Source of the DNA: Pseudomonas sp. R4-35-07
GTDB lineage: Bacteria; Pseudomonadota; Gammaproteobacteria; Pseudomonadales; Pseudomonadaceae
Length of the DNA: 64,000 nt
NCBI RefSeq assembly: GCF_003852235.1
Contig: NZ_CP027732.1
Span: 620,001-684,000, forward strand
Direction: 5' to 3'
Every line of letters starts with the position of its first letter. Position 1 is the first letter of the stretch. The notes beneath the pieces were generated by a model. The model did not search any database and was not told the DNA's origin. It saw nothing but the letters and a program-made list of their open reading frames with translations. Below are positions 9,217 through 20,369 of this stretch, in pieces. Both the position numbers and the translations under genes were made by a program.

Positions 9217-10518
9217 TTGTTCTTTGAGCGCCACGGTGGTGGTGAGCGAGTAATCCTCGTTCACTTGGATGGACAGGACCCTGAGGCGCGCGAAGATCCG
9301 CAGGAGTTTCAGGAGTTGGCAAATTCGGCCGGCGCCGAGACCGTTGCGTTTTTTAACGTGCCGCGTCATCGGCCAACCGCCAAATACCTGATCGGCAGCG
9401 GCAAGGTCGAGGAATTGCGCGACCTGGTCCACGCTGAAGAAGCCGATCTGGTGATCTTCAATCACACCCTCACGCCCAGTCAGGAACGTAACCTCGAACG
9501 TGTCTTCGAGTGTCGCGTGATCGACCGCACCGGTCTGATTCTCGATATCTTCGCCCAACGCGCGCGTACCCATGAAGGCAAACTGCAGGTCGAACTGGCC
9601 CAGCTTGACCACATGAGCACCCGTCTGGTGCGCGGCTGGACTCACCTTGAGCGCCAGGGCGGCGGCATCGGCATGCGTGGTCCGGGTGAAACCCAGCTGG
9701 AAACCGACCGGCGTCTGTTGCGGGTTCGCCTGCGCCAGATCAAGGGCCGCCTGGAAAAAGTGCGCAGCCAGCGCGAGCAATCGCGTCGAGGCCGTTCGCG
9801 TGCGGATATCCCTACCGTGTCCCTGGTGGGGTACACCAACGCCGGCAAATCCACACTCTTCAACAACGTGACGAAATCGGACGTGTACGCGGCAGACCAA
9901 CTGTTCGCCACGCTCGACCCGACCCTGCGCCGCCTGGATATCGGCGACCTGGGGCCGATCGTCCTGGCCGATACCGTGGGTTTCATCCGCCACTTGCCGC
10001 ACAAGCTGGTCGAGGCATTTCGGTCTACGCTCGAAGAATCGAGCAATTCCGACCTGCTGTTGCACGTAATTGATGCGGCTGAACCGGATCGCATGCTGCA
10101 GATCGAGCAGGTGATGGTAGTGCTGGGCGAGATTGGTGCGCAGGACTTGCCGATCCTCGAGGTCTATAACAAACTCGATTTGCTTGAAGGGGTTGAGCCA
10201 CAAATTCAGCGCGACGAGAACGGCAAGCCTCAGCGGGTCTGGCTGTCGGCGCGTGATGGGAGTGGCCTGGAGCTGCTGGAACAAGCCATTGCCGAGTTGC
10301 TCGGCAGCGATTTGTTCGTGGGCACCTTGCGCTTGCCGCAGCGTTTTGCTCGACTGCGTGCACAGTTTTTCGAGCTGGGCGCGGTACAGAAAGAAGAACA
10401 CGACGAAGAAGGTGTCAGCTTGCTGGACGTTCGATTGCCACGCTCGGAGCTCAATCGACTGGTCAGTCGCGAGGGTGTTGTACCGGCAGAGTTCATCGAG
10501 CAACACACTTTGCAATAA
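9217..10518 (+). CDS. hflX: Ribosome-splitting GTPase HflX (TTG start)
   Basis: HflX is a GTPase that dissociates stalled or heat-damaged 70S ribosomes. The 433-residue protein has the HflX N-terminal domain (IGSGKVEELRD, NHTLTPSQERNLE), the glycine-rich RQGGGIGMRGPGETQLE linker, and a G domain with GYTNAGKSTLFN, DTVGFI and NKLD. The start is the TTG at 9217, preceded by TAGGAG; no in-frame ATG or GTG lies nearby that would keep the conserved FFERHGGGE N-terminus. It lies between hfq and hflK in the conserved Pseudomonas order. Confidence 0.95.
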   Translation: MFFERHGGGERVILVHLDGQDPEAREDPQEFQELANSAGAETVAFFNVPRHRPTAKYLIGSGKVEELRDLVHAEEADLVIFNHTLTPSQERNLERVFECRVIDRTGLILDIFAQRARTHEGKLQVELAQLDHMSTRLVRGWTHLERQGGGIGMRGPGETQLETDRRLLRVRLRQIKGRLEKVRSQREQSRRGRSRADIPTVSLVGYTNAGKSTLFNNVTKSDVYAADQLFATLDPTLRRLDIGDLGPIVLADTVGFIRHLPHKLVEAFRSTLEESSNSDLLLHVIDAAEPDRMLQIEQVMVVLGEIGAQDLPILEVYNKLDLLEGVEPQIQRDENGKPQRVWLSARDGSGLELLEQAIAELLGSDLFVGTLRLPQRFARLRAQFFELGAVQKEEHDEEGVSLLDVRLPRSELNRLVSREGVVPAEFIEQHTLQ

Positions 10519-10614
10519 AAGCCTGAGAAAGCGGTTGTGCCGCGGTGGCAGGCATTCTGTAGCATTGGTCGGCGCGCCGTGGGTGCGTCTTTGCTTTATC
10601 AGATGGAGAGCGCT

Positions 10615-11790
10615 ATGGCTTGGAATGAGCCGGGTGGCAACTCGAATAATCAGGATCCTTGGGGTGGTAAGCGCCGCAATAATGGCGACCGCAAGGGGCC
10701 ACCGGATCTCGACGAGGCCTTCCGAAAGCTGCAGGAAAGCCTGAATGGGTTGTTCGGTGGTGGAAAAAAACGCGGTAGTGACGAGGGTGGTCGCACGAGC
10801 AAGGGCGGTGGCTATGGCCTGCTGGGCTTGGGCCTTGTCGTGCTTGCGGCCGTCTGGCTGTACAGCGCGGTCTATGTAGTGGACGAGCAGGAGCAAGCCG
10901 TGGTGCTGCGCTTCGGCAAGTACTACGAGACCGTCGGGCCAGGCCTGAACATCTATTTCCCGCCGATCGACAAGAAGTACATGGAGAACGTCACGCGTGA
11001 GCGTGCCTACACCAAGCAGGGCCAGATGCTGACCGAAGACGAGAACATCGTCGAAGTGCCGCTGACCGTGCAGTACAAGATCACCAACCTGCAGGACTTC
11101 GTGCTGAACGTCGACCAGCCGGAAATCAGCCTGCAACACGCAACCGAAAGTGCCTTGCGCCATGTGGTGGGTTCCACCGCCATGGACCAGGTGCTGACCG
11201 AAGGGCGTGAATTGATGGCCAGCGAAATCAAGGAGCGCCTGCAACGGTTCCTCGACACCTATCGCACCGGTATCACGGTCACCCAGGTCAACGTACAGAG
11301 CGCTGCCGCACCGCGTGAAGTGCAGGAAGCCTTTGACGACGTGATCCGTGCCCGTGAAGACGAGCAGCGTTCGCGCAACCAGGCTGAAACCTACGCCAAT
11401 GGCGTGGTGCCGGAAGCCCGTGGTCAAGCCCAGCGCATCCTTGAAGATGCCAACGGTTACCGCGACGAAGTGGTCTCCCGTGCCAAGGGTGAGGCAGACC
11501 GCTTTACCAAACTGGTTGCCGAGTACCGCAAGGCACCTGAAGTGACCCGTGAGCGTCTGTACCTGGACACCATGCAGGAAGTCTTCAGCAATACCAGCAA
11601 GGTTCTCGTGACCGGCAGCAAGGGTGGGCAGAACAACCTGCTGTACCTGCCGCTGGACAAGATGATCGAAGGTGGTCGTAGCGGCGCCAGCGCGCCGTCC
11701 ACCGGTTCGAATGCTGCTGCCAACGAAGCGAGCGCCCGTGCGGCCGCTGACTTGCTGCAACAGCAAACACGTACCAGGGAGAGCCGTTGA
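10615..11790 (+). CDS. hflK: FtsH protease modulator HflK
   Basis: HflK is an inner-membrane SPFH (prohibitin-type) protein that forms a periplasmic cage with HflC around the FtsH protease. The 391-residue product has a glycine-rich cytoplasmic N-terminus (MAWNEPGGNSNNQDPWGG), one membrane segment at about 64-84 (YGLLGLGLVVLAAVWLYS), then an SPFH/Band 7 domain starting VVDEQEQAVVLRFGKY and a helical C-terminal region. The ATG at 10615 is preceded by GGAGAG; the earlier in-frame codon at 10537 lacks the conserved N-terminus. The stop overlaps the hflC start by 1 nt. Confidence 0.95.
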   Translation: MAWNEPGGNSNNQDPWGGKRRNNGDRKGPPDLDEAFRKLQESLNGLFGGGKKRGSDEGGRTSKGGGYGLLGLGLVVLAAVWLYSAVYVVDEQEQAVVLRFGKYYETVGPGLNIYFPPIDKKYMENVTRERAYTKQGQMLTEDENIVEVPLTVQYKITNLQDFVLNVDQPEISLQHATESALRHVVGSTAMDQVLTEGRELMASEIKERLQRFLDTYRTGITVTQVNVQSAAAPREVQEAFDDVIRAREDEQRSRNQAETYANGVVPEARGQAQRILEDANGYRDEVVSRAKGEADRFTKLVAEYRKAPEVTRERLYLDTMQEVFSNTSKVLVTGSKGGQNNLLYLPLDKMIEGGRSGASAPSTGSNAAANEASARAAADLLQQQTRTRESR

Positions 11791-12656
11791 TGAGCAATAA
11801 ATCGCTGACCGCCCTGATTGTGGGCGTCGTCGTGGTCATCGCTGCCTGGAACTGCTTCTACATCGTGGCTCAGACCGAGCGTGCGGTGCTGCTGCAATTC
11901 GGTCGCGTGGTCCAGGCGGATGTCCAGCCGGGCCTGCATGTGAAAGTCCCCTACGTCAACCAGGTGCGCAAGTTCGACGCCCGCCTGATGACCCTGGATG
12001 CACCGACACAGCGCTTCCTGACCCTGGAAAAGAAAGCCGTGATGGTTGACGCCTACGCCAAGTGGCGCGTCAAGGACGCCGAGCGCTTCTACACCGCGAC
12101 TTCCGGCCTCAAGCAGATTGCCGACGAGCGTTTGTCGCGCCGTCTGGAATCGGGCCTGCGCGACCAGTTTGGTAAGCGCACCCTGCATGAGGTGGTATCC
12201 GGTGAACGTGATGCGCTGATGGCTGACATCACCCGTTCGCTGAACACCATGGCGGAGAAAGAGCTGGGTATCGAAGTGGTCGATGTGCGGGTCAAGGCCA
12301 TTGACCTGCCGAAGGAAGTGAACCGCAGCGTGTTCGAACGCATGAGCACTGAGCGTGAGCGTGAGGCCCGTGAGCACCGCGCCAAGGGTAACGAGCTGGC
12401 CGAAGGTATCCGTGCGGATGCCGATCGTCAGCGCCGTGTACTGCTGGCAGAAGCCTATCGCGAGTCTGAAGAGGCCCGTGGTGATGGTGATGCTCAAGCC
12501 GCGGCGATCTACGCCAAGGCTTACGGCCAGGACCAGGAGTTCTACGCGTTCTACCGTAGCCTGCGTGCCTACCGTGAAAGCTTCGCGAACAAGACCGACG
12601 TGCTGGTGCTGGACCCAAGCAGCGACTTCTTCCGCTACCTGGAAAAGTCCAAGTAA
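11790..12656 (+). CDS. hflC: FtsH protease modulator HflC
   Basis: HflC is the partner of HflK in the SPFH cage that regulates FtsH. The 288-residue product starts MSNKSLTALIVGVVVVIAAW, a signal-anchor membrane segment, followed by the Band 7 domain (QTERAVLLQFGRVVQADVQPG) and an alanine/glutamate-rich helical region. The ATG at 11790 overlapping the hflK TGA is preferred to the TTG one codon upstream. A terminator-like hairpin follows about 90 bp downstream. Confidence 0.95.
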   Translation: MSNKSLTALIVGVVVVIAAWNCFYIVAQTERAVLLQFGRVVQADVQPGLHVKVPYVNQVRKFDARLMTLDAPTQRFLTLEKKAVMVDAYAKWRVKDAERFYTATSGLKQIADERLSRRLESGLRDQFGKRTLHEVVSGERDALMADITRSLNTMAEKELGIEVVDVRVKAIDLPKEVNRSVFERMSTEREREAREHRAKGNELAEGIRADADRQRRVLLAEAYRESEEARGDGDAQAAAIYAKAYGQDQEFYAFYRSLRAYRESFANKTDVLVLDPSSDFFRYLEKSK

Positions 12657-12949
12657 CAGGCCTGTGATTCGGTAGGAACCACTCCGTCGGGCGGCTAAAA
12701 TGCCTGGCGGGGTGATCCTTTCAGAAAACGGGTGTATGATGCGGCAGCCGGGAAATTCCCGGCTTTTTTGCGTCTGCATGTTCGATTCGGCAGGCGTGAC
12801 AGGTTTTTCGAGGAAAGTGCCCGACGAGGCCGGTTACAGGTCGTTCGTCACGTCGCTCTTGCGCGTGGTTTATGCAGGCGGCGGGTATTTTCTGCTTCAC
12901 TCAAGGCTCGGCCGAGGGCTGGCCGCCCGGATCATAGGGGAATGGCGTA
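12657..12949. other. Gap between hflC and hisZ
   Basis: This 293-bp stretch holds a strong terminator hairpin (12746-12769) and no convincing gene. Many pseudomonads carry a short DUF2065 gene here, but no such protein is readable in any frame. A 107-codon plus-strand frame across the region (12700-13023) reads arginine-rich, unrelated sequence and runs into hisZ. The promoter for hisZ-purA should lie in the right half. Confidence 0.5.
12746..12769 (+). terminator. Rho-independent terminator after hflC
   Basis: AGCCGGGAA and TTCCCGGCT form a perfect 9-bp stem around a minimal loop, followed by a run of T (CTTTTTTG). It would end the hfq-hflXKC transcript. Confidence 0.8.
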
Positions 12950-14137
12950 ATGGCAACGGTAGACCGCTGGCTGCTGCCAGATGGCATCGAAGAAGTACTG
13001 CCACCAGAAGCTGCGCGCATTGAAATAGCGCGTCGCCAGGTGTTGGATCTGTTCCAGAGCTGGGGTTACGAGTTTGTCGTGACTCCCCATATCGAGTACC
13101 TGGAATCCCTGCTGACCGGCGCGGGCCAGGACCTGGATCTGCGCACCTTCAAGGTTATCGACCCACAATCGGGCCGGCAGATGGGGTTCCGTGCCGACAT
13201 CACGCCGCAAGTGGCGCGTATCGATGCGCACACCCTGCGCCGCGAAGGCCCGAGCCGCCTGTGCTACGCCGGCAGCGTGCTGCACGCCCAGCCGCGAGCC
13301 TTGTCATCGTCCCGCAGCCCGATCCAGTTGGGCGCCGAGCTGTATGGCGATGCGAGCCCGAGCAGCGACGTCGAAGTGATCAGCCTGATGCTGGCCATGC
13401 TGCAACTGGCTGACGTGCCGGATGTGCACATGGACCTGGGCCACGTCGGTATCTACCGTGGCCTCGCTCGTGCCGCTGGTTTGTCCGGTGAAGCCGAGCA
13501 ACAGCTGTTCGACGCCCTGCAACGCAAGGCGATTGACGAAGTGATCGCCCTCACCGAAGGCGTGCCGGCTGACCTCGCGCAGATGTTGCGCGCGTTGGTC
13601 AACCTGTGCGGCGGCCGTGAAGTGCTGGTGGCTGCGCGTGAGCGCCTGGCCAATGCGCCAGCGCCGGTGTTGGCGGCGTTGGACGATGTGCTGGCGATTG
13701 CCGAGCAGTTGTCGGCGCGCTTCCCGCAATTGCCGCTGTATTTTGACCTAGGCGAGCTGCGCGGCTACCACTACCACACCGGTGTGGTGTTCGCGGTGTT
13801 CGTTCCGGGTGTTGGCCAGGCCATCGCCCAGGGCGGTCGCTACGACGATATCGGCGCCGACTTCGGTCGCGCCCGTCCGGCCACTGGCTTTTCCACCGAT
13901 TTGAAAACCCTGGTGACCCTGGGGCGTGCTGAGGTCGAGCTGCCGTCTGGTGGCATCTGGATGCCCGACAGTACGGACGCGGCACTCTGGCAGCAGGTTT
14001 GCCAGTTGCGCAGTGAGGGTCAGCGTGTCGTCCAGGCCTTGCCTGGGCAGCCATTGGCCGCCGCCCGTGAAGCGGACTGCGACCGGCAATTGATTCAGCA
14101 GAACGGGCTTTGGCAAGTATCGCCACTGGCTTCTTGA
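12950..14137 (+). CDS. hisZ: ATP phosphoribosyltransferase regulatory subunit HisZ
   Basis: HisZ is a catalytically inactive paralogue of histidyl-tRNA synthetase. It forms an octamer with short-form HisG and confers histidine feedback control on the first step of histidine synthesis. The 395 residues show a class II synthetase fold with [17 protein letters not shown] (motif 2-like), [13 protein letters not shown] and [21 protein letters not shown] (motif 3-like). It lacks the C-terminal anticodon-binding domain of true HisRS. Its presence implies a short HisG elsewhere in the genome. It is followed 54 bp later by purA. Confidence 0.95.
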   Translation: MATVDRWLLPDGIEEVLPPEAARIEIARRQVLDLFQSWGYEFVVTPHIEYLESLLTGAGQDLDLRTFKVIDPQSGRQMGFRADITPQVARIDAHTLRREGPSRLCYAGSVLHAQPRALSSSRSPIQLGAELYGDASPSSDVEVISLMLAMLQLADVPDVHMDLGHVGIYRGLARAAGLSGEAEQQLFDALQRKAIDEVIALTEGVPADLAQMLRALVNLCGGREVLVAARERLANAPAPVLAALDDVLAIAEQLSARFPQLPLYFDLGELRGYHYHTGVVFAVFVPGVGQAIAQGGRYDDIGADFGRARPATGFSTDLKTLVTLGRAEVELPSGGIWMPDSTDAALWQQVCQLRSEGQRVVQALPGQPLAAAREADCDRQLIQQNGLWQVSPLAS

Positions 14138-14176
14138 GTTTTCCTGCCGGCCATCGCCGGCACCAAGTTTGCGTGA

Positions 14177-15481
<1,305 letters not shown>

Positions 15482-15501
15482 TAAGCTGTTGATGTAAAAA
15501 G

Positions 15502-15529
15502 CAAAGGGCTCCTTCGGGAGCCCTTTGTC
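15502..15529 (+). terminator. Rho-independent terminator after purA
   Basis: CAAAGGGCTCC and GGAGCCCTTTG form an 11-bp stem with a short TTC-type loop, 20 bp after the purA stop. Confidence 0.85.
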
Positions 15530-15621
15530 GTTTGTGTCTGGCAAGCGGCACGACCCTTGCTGTGTTTCCTTCTTTCCGAGGTGCTATCAATTTAATGGCA
15601 CCCGTGGTGGAGGGATTCCCA

Positions 15622-17556
15622 GTGTCTGCCGTTCTCTCGTTGTTACAAAGTCGTCTGTTGCGGCCAGTGTTCGTTACCCTAGGTATCGCTCTTTTGGTGC
15701 AAGTGCTGGTCGCCGTCGCGCTGACGCGGAGCACTGTCACCGCCCTGGAGGCAGATTTGGGTAATCGCCTGGGCATCGACAGCCAGAAACTATCCGGCGA
15801 ATTGGCCCAGGCCGGCAAGGAAGTCACGTCCAGCCTGGACAGTTTGTCCACCAGCACCCGTCAGCGTCTGACCGCAGGGCTTTCCACGCGCCTTCAGCAA
15901 GAGCAGAAGCAATTGCGTGCGACCCTGGAAAAAGATCTGCAGGACTCTGCCAATGACATGGCGCAGTTGCTGGCGTCGGTGGCGCCGCGAGCCATGTGGG
16001 ACAGCGATGTGCCGACCTTGTCGGAGTTCGCCCGGCGAGCGCAGCGTAATCCCAACGTGCTGTTCGTGGTGTATGACGACGCGGCGGGCGAGCACCTGAC
16101 CCGTTACCTGAACCGTGAAAACCCGATCAACCAGGCCCTGTTGGCAAAGGGCGCGGGGGAGCGGGCCTTGGATAAAGTGTTGGACGCGGCCAAGACTGAT
16201 CCTGCGGTGTATTACGTCGAAGCCTCGATCAGCCCCAACGGCGTGGAGATCGGCAAGGTCCGCATGGGGGTTTCCACCGCGTCGGTCGAGGCCGATCTGC
16301 AAGCACTGGACAAGCGTTTTGCCGCGCTGATTGCCAGCGGTGATCAACTGGTCGGTGACAGCCTCAAAGGCGCAGCGGCGGATAGCGCTGCGGCCATGGG
16401 CGCGCGCCTGCAATCAGCGCAAGCCACGGCCACCCAGATGACCGCCAACACCACCAGCGCGGTTCAAGAGGCCGCCGGCACCCTGCGCTGGCGCATCGGC
16501 ATGGGCTTGGCGCTGGTCGGTCTTGGCGTATTACTGCTGATCGCCATCGTGCTCGGTCGCCGCGTCGTCAACCGCTTGAAGCTGCTGATCGCTGCCATGG
16601 ATGATTTGGCGGCGGGCGAGGGCGACCTTACCAAGCGGGTGCAAATCAGCAGCAAGGATGAGATCGGCGACATGGCGTCGGCGGTCAATCGCTTTGTGGA
16701 TAAGTTGCAGCCCATCGTGCGCGAAGCGGGCGAGGTGGCCCAGCGCACCGGTGTGGAAATCGGCGCGATGACCTTACGCAATGCCGGCGCCGACAAGGCT
16801 GCCGGTTTGCAGCGTGATGAAGTCGCCGAGAGCCTGCGCGCACTGTCGCAGATGGCCGATGAGGCCCAGGCCGAAAGCCATGCCATGCAGGCGGCGCTGC
16901 AACAGGTGGTGGAGATTCGCCAGGCGACGGATGAGAACTCACGCACGTCGGCCGAAGTCGGCAGTTTGATCGAGGCGTTGGCGGGGCAGGTGCAGGCGGG
17001 GTCCCAGGTTATTGAGCGTCTGGCCCAACAGAGTGAGCAGATTGAAGTGGTGCTGACGGTGATCCATGGTATCGCCGAGCAAACCAACCTGCTCGCCCTG
17101 AACGCCGCCATCGAAGCGGCGCGCGCCGGTGAAACGGGGCGCGGTTTTGCGGTGGTTGCAGACGAGGTGCGCGCACTGGCCAGTAAAACCCAAAGCTCCA
17201 CCGGTGATATCCAGGCGCATATCGTGGCGTTGCAACAGGGCGCGCGTGAGGCGGTGGACACCATCGGCAAAGCCGGGCGCCAGGCCAGTGAGGGCTTGCT
17301 GGTACTGCGCGAGAGCGTACGTTTGCAGCAGACGGTGCAGGCTTCGGTGGAGCAGGTGCATGCGGCAATCGGCCTGGCGACACGCGCGGCCGAGCATCAG
17401 GCCCAGGGCGCGCATGCGGTGCGTGGGCGCGTCGAGGTGATCCACGCCCAGGCCGAGCGTGCTGCGCAGGCGGTGGTGGAAACCACGGCCAGTGGCAAGG
17501 TGCTGGACGGGTTGGCGGCGCAGTTGAAGGCGAGTTTGGGGCAGTTCAGGGCTTAG
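15622..17556 (+). CDS. Methyl-accepting chemotaxis protein
   Basis: This is a transmembrane chemoreceptor that signals through CheW/CheA. The 644-residue form starting at GTG 15622 has a first membrane helix at about residues 15-37, a periplasmic sensor region rich in helix (about 38-290), a second helix ([23 protein letters not shown]), a HAMP domain ([20 protein letters not shown]) and a cytoplasmic signalling domain with the conserved tip [19 protein letters not shown] and [16 protein letters not shown] longer in-frame opening exists at 15532. GTG 15622 is preferred because GGAGGG sits just upstream and the helix then lies near the N-terminus. The ligand is not evident, and no che genes are nearby. 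Confidence 0.88.
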   Translation: MSAVLSLLQSRLLRPVFVTLGIALLVQVLVAVALTRSTVTALEADLGNRLGIDSQKLSGELAQAGKEVTSSLDSLSTSTRQRLTAGLSTRLQQEQKQLRATLEKDLQDSANDMAQLLASVAPRAMWDSDVPTLSEFARRAQRNPNVLFVVYDDAAGEHLTRYLNRENPINQALLAKGAGERALDKVLDAAKTDPAVYYVEASISPNGVEIGKVRMGVSTASVEADLQALDKRFAALIASGDQLVGDSLKGAAADSAAAMGARLQSAQATATQMTANTTSAVQEAAGTLRWRIGMGLALVGLGVLLLIAIVLGRRVVNRLKLLIAAMDDLAAGEGDLTKRVQISSKDEIGDMASAVNRFVDKLQPIVREAGEVAQRTGVEIGAMTLRNAGADKAAGLQRDEVAESLRALSQMADEAQAESHAMQAALQQVVEIRQATDENSRTSAEVGSLIEALAGQVQAGSQVIERLAQQSEQIEVVLTVIHGIAEQTNLLALNAAIEAARAGETGRGFAVVADEVRALASKTQSSTGDIQAHIVALQQGAREAVDTIGKAGRQASEGLLVLRESVRLQQTVQASVEQVHAAIGLATRAAEHQAQGAHAVRGRVEVIHAQAERAAQAVVETTASGKVLDGLAAQLKASLGQFRA

Positions 17557-17571
17557 CGTCGCCTGGACTGG

Positions 17572-17645
17572 CGCTATCGGGGGCAAGCCCCCTCCCACAG
17601 GTTGAAACGCATTCAAAATGTGGGAGGGGGCTTGCCCCCGATAGC
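17572..17645. repeat. REP inverted pair (short spacer)
   Basis: Two REPs point toward each other (CTATCGGGGGCAAGCCCCC and GGGGGCTTGCCCCCGATAG) with about 23 bp between. It sits between the convergent MCP and iron permease genes and can act as a two-way terminator. Confidence 0.9.
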
Positions 17646-17649
17646 AATC

Positions 17650-19203
17650 TCAACGACTCAGATACATCCGCGTCGTCAGCAAATAGACCGGCAACCCCGA
17701 CACCAGGATCAACAACGCCGCATAAGGCGCCGCCGCCGCAAACTCCACATTCGACGTATGCGCCCACACGGCAGTCGCCAAGGTATTCAGCCCGGTCGGA
17801 CTCAGCAGCAAGGTCGCCGTCAATTCCTTCATCGCATCCAGAAACACCAGGGCAAACGCCGCGCCCAGTGCCGGGAAGATAATCGGCAGTGTCACCCGGC
17901 AAAACGCACTGAAGGGCGATGCCCCCAGCGTCCGCGCTGCCTCTTCCAGCTGGGGAGCGGCCTTGTTCAATGCCGTGCGTATCGGCGCCTGGGCCAGCGG
18001 CAGAAACAACAGCGCGTAGGCGATCAGCAGCAGCGCCGACGTTTGATACAGCGCCGGCACGTAATGCAGGGCGAAATACACCAGGGTCAGTGCAATCACC
18101 AGGCCGGGCAGGGCGTGCAGCAGGTAGGGCAGGCGTTCAGCCCAGATCGCCAGTCGGCCTTTATAGCGCACCACCAGCAATCCCACCGGCACCGCCAACG
18201 CCAGGCACACCGCTGCGCCACCCAGGGACAGCGCCAGGGACGATAACAACGCTTCACTGATCTCGGCCACCGGAAACGCCGCCGACGAACCCACGGCCAG
18301 CCAATAACCGAGCATCCCCAGCGGAATGCCGCTGCCGATGACTGCCAGCGCCAGGCAATACAGCTGACCGAGCGGCGCCCACTTGCCCAATTTCACTTGT
18401 TCGGCATGCCGCGCCGCGCCCTGGCCGATACGCACATGGCGGCCCTTGCCACGCATGCGCAGCTCAAGCCACAACAGGGTCAGGCACATCGCCAGCAGCA
18501 CCGCCGAGAGCATCGCCGCATTGGCGTTGCTGAACTCCAGTTCGAATTGCTGATAGATCGCGGTCGTGAAGGTCTGCAAGCCGATGATCGACAAAGCGCC
18601 GAATTCCACCAGCATGTGCAGCGCAATCAGCAGAGCGCCCGCCACCAGCGAGGGCCACAGCAGCGGCAAGGTAATGCGCCGGAATACGCCCCAGCGGTTC
18701 AGGCCCAGGGTACGCGCCGATTCTTCCAGGGCGGGATCAAGATTGCGCAGTGTCGCGGCCACCGGCAGAAACACCAGCGGGTATTTGGACAGGCTCATCA
18801 CCAGGATCGCGCCGCCGAGGCCTTCGAAGTCGGCGCTCAGCGACACCCAGGTGAAGCTGCTGACAAACGCCGGCACCGCAAACGGTAGACACAGGACCAC
18901 CCCCCAGAGGCGTCGCCCAGGCAGGTTGCTGCGCTCCAGCAACCAGGCCAGGGACAGGCCGACCACGCCGCACACCACCGTCACGCCCACCATCAGCGCC
19001 AGGGTGTTGCGCAGCAGCCCGAAGACATAAGGTCGCCACAGCAGATGCACCGCCTGCGCCCAACCGGCCTGCCAGGTCTTGAGCCCGACATAGGCCAGCG
19101 GCAACAGGCTCAGGCCAACCAGCAACAGCACCGGCAACAGCAGCCAGATCGAAGGGCGTTTGCGCCGGGGGCGAAAACCTGCGGCGCTGAGCGATGGGTT
19201 CAT
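17650..19203 (-). CDS. Ferric iron ABC transporter permease (FbpB/HitB type)
   Basis: This inner-membrane permease imports ferric ion delivered by a periplasmic binding protein. The 517 residues form two fused permease halves, each with about six helices and an EAA loop: EESARTLGLNRWGVFRRITLP in the first half and EEAARTLGASPFSAFCRVTLP in the second. The double-length form is typical of FbpB/AfuB/HitB. The start ATG overlaps the TGA of the upstream binding-protein gene. No ATP-binding subunit gene is found beside it, as for hitAB of P. aeruginosa, so the ATPase must be supplied in trans. Confidence 0.88.
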   Translation of the reverse strand: MNPSLSAAGFRPRRKRPSIWLLLPVLLLVGLSLLPLAYVGLKTWQAGWAQAVHLLWRPYVFGLLRNTLALMVGVTVVCGVVGLSLAWLLERSNLPGRRLWGVVLCLPFAVPAFVSSFTWVSLSADFEGLGGAILVMSLSKYPLVFLPVAATLRNLDPALEESARTLGLNRWGVFRRITLPLLWPSLVAGALLIALHMLVEFGALSIIGLQTFTTAIYQQFELEFSNANAAMLSAVLLAMCLTLLWLELRMRGKGRHVRIGQGAARHAEQVKLGKWAPLGQLYCLALAVIGSGIPLGMLGYWLAVGSSAAFPVAEISEALLSSLALSLGGAAVCLALAVPVGLLVVRYKGRLAIWAERLPYLLHALPGLVIALTLVYFALHYVPALYQTSALLLIAYALLFLPLAQAPIRTALNKAAPQLEEAARTLGASPFSAFCRVTLPIIFPALGAAFALVFLDAMKELTATLLLSPTGLNTLATAVWAHTSNVEFAAAAPYAALLILVSGLPVYLLTTRMYLSR

Positions 19204-20228
19204 CAGTTCAAGCCAACGTCACGTTCCAGGTCCAGGGCCTCTTCGGCATTGCCCAGGTCGGCGGGGGTGACTTTCGGCGGCTGCAGTTCGTTGAAAGGCT
19301 TGAGGCCACGATTGGACTGCATGCCTTTGCGCAGCGGGTATTCAGCCGAGGTGTTGGTGATCACGCGCTGGCCTTCTTCACTGGCCATGAACGCCAGCAG
19401 TTGCTGGGCTTCCTTGGGGTGTTTGCTGGATTTCAGCGCTGCAGCCGAAGACACGGTAATCAGACCGCCCGCATCGCCGTCGGTGAAGTAGTGCAATTGG
19501 GAGTCGAGGTTGGTTTTCTCTTTTTTCAGGGCAAACCAGTAATAGTTGTTCACCAGTACCGTAGCCACTTCGCCGTTTTCCACGGCTTTGAGCGCAACCA
19601 TATTGTTGCTGTACACCTTGCCGAATGCGCGCAGGCCGGTCAGCCATTCTTCTGCGGCTTCACGCCCGTGCAGCTTGATGATCGCCACCGCCTGTTCCTG
19701 GAACGCACCGCTGGTGGGCACGAAGCCAACCTTGCCTTGCCACTCGGGACCGGCGAAATCCAGCACCGATTTGGGCAGGTCTTTTTCGGCAATCAGCTTG
19801 GGATTGAAAGCGACGACGCGGGTGCGTGCGGTCACGCCCATCCAGTCACCGTTACTGCCGACGTAGTCCTTGGGCAATACATCGAGGGTGCTGGCGTCGA
19901 TCCTGGCCAGCAGGCCTTGCTCGCCCAACTTGTTCAGCGGCGGTGATTCTTCGGTGTAGATCACGTCGGCAGGCGAGCGGTCGCCTTCTTCGACGATTTG
20001 GCTGGCCAGTTGATTGCTGCTGCCTTTGCGGACATTGACGTGAATGCCGGTCTTGGCTTCGAAGGCTTTGGCGAGCTCATCGCCGACTTCCTTGTGCTGG
20101 CCGTTGTACAGGGTCAGGGAGATCTTTTCGGCGCTATGGGCGGCGGGCGAGAGCAGGGTCAGGCCGAGCAGAGTGATGGTCAGGCCACGCAGAAGGGAGG
20201 TCTTGAGACGGGTATCGCGGATCATCAT
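19203..20228 (-). CDS. Periplasmic Fe(3+)-binding protein (FbpA/HitA type)
   Basis: This is the solute-binding protein for the permease gene that follows it with a 1-codon overlap. The 341-residue precursor has a signal peptide (hydrophobic GLTITLLGLTLLSPAAHS, cleavage likely before AEK), then ISLTLYNGQHKEVGDELAKAF typical of ferric-binding proteins. The VNNYYWFAL segment carries the tandem tyrosines used to bind Fe(3+). Two in-frame ATGs (20228 and 20225) follow GAGGAAAA; the first is taken. A perfect 8-bp inverted repeat lies in its leader. Confidence 0.88.
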   Translation of the reverse strand: MMIRDTRLKTSLLRGLTITLLGLTLLSPAAHSAEKISLTLYNGQHKEVGDELAKAFEAKTGIHVNVRKGSSNQLASQIVEEGDRSPADVIYTEESPPLNKLGEQGLLARIDASTLDVLPKDYVGSNGDWMGVTARTRVVAFNPKLIAEKDLPKSVLDFAGPEWQGKVGFVPTSGAFQEQAVAIIKLHGREAAEEWLTGLRAFGKVYSNNMVALKAVENGEVATVLVNNYYWFALKKEKTNLDSQLHYFTDGDAGGLITVSSAAALKSSKHPKEAQQLLAFMASEEGQRVITNTSAEYPLRKGMQSNRGLKPFNELQPPKVTPADLGNAEEALDLERDVGLN

Positions 20229-20243
20229 CCGGGGTTTTCCTCA

Positions 20244-20268
20244 CTTGTAAGCTACAAATTCTTACAAG
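20244..20268 (-). promoter_or_regulatory. Inverted repeat in the leader of the iron-binding protein gene
   Basis: CTTGTAAG and CTTACAAG, separated by 9 bp, form a perfect 8-bp inverted repeat 16-40 bp upstream of the ATG. It is followed upstream by GGATAAACGATAAAC, which has two GATAA-type half-units like a weak Fur box. It may be an operator or an mRNA hairpin; the sequence alone does not decide. Confidence 0.4.
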
Positions 20269-20335
20269 GATAAACGATAAACCTTCTCAAGTGCGCATGA
20301 GCAGCCCCGATCACCAAGTTTTAAACCCCAGAAAC

Positions 20336-20359
20336 GAAAAAACCCGCTTTCGCGGGTTT
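20336..20359 (-). terminator. Terminator of the downstream tRNA-Leu copy
   Basis: Read on the minus strand, AAACCCGCGAAAGCGGGTTT followed by T residues is a rho-independent terminator 10 bp after the tRNA 3' end. Confidence 0.85.
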
Positions 20360-20369
20360 GATCTGAATT

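Noticed and set aside
8986..11766. Very long open frame (926 codons) on the minus strand
   Set aside because: It lies antisense to hfq, hflX and hflK, which are certain. GC-rich codon use keeps the opposite strand open; its protein is His/Gln/Leu/Val-rich with no family features.
12700..13023. 107-codon plus-strand frame between hflC and hisZ
   Set aside because: It runs through a terminator hairpin and into hisZ in a different frame, with no similarity to DUF2065 or any family I recognise.
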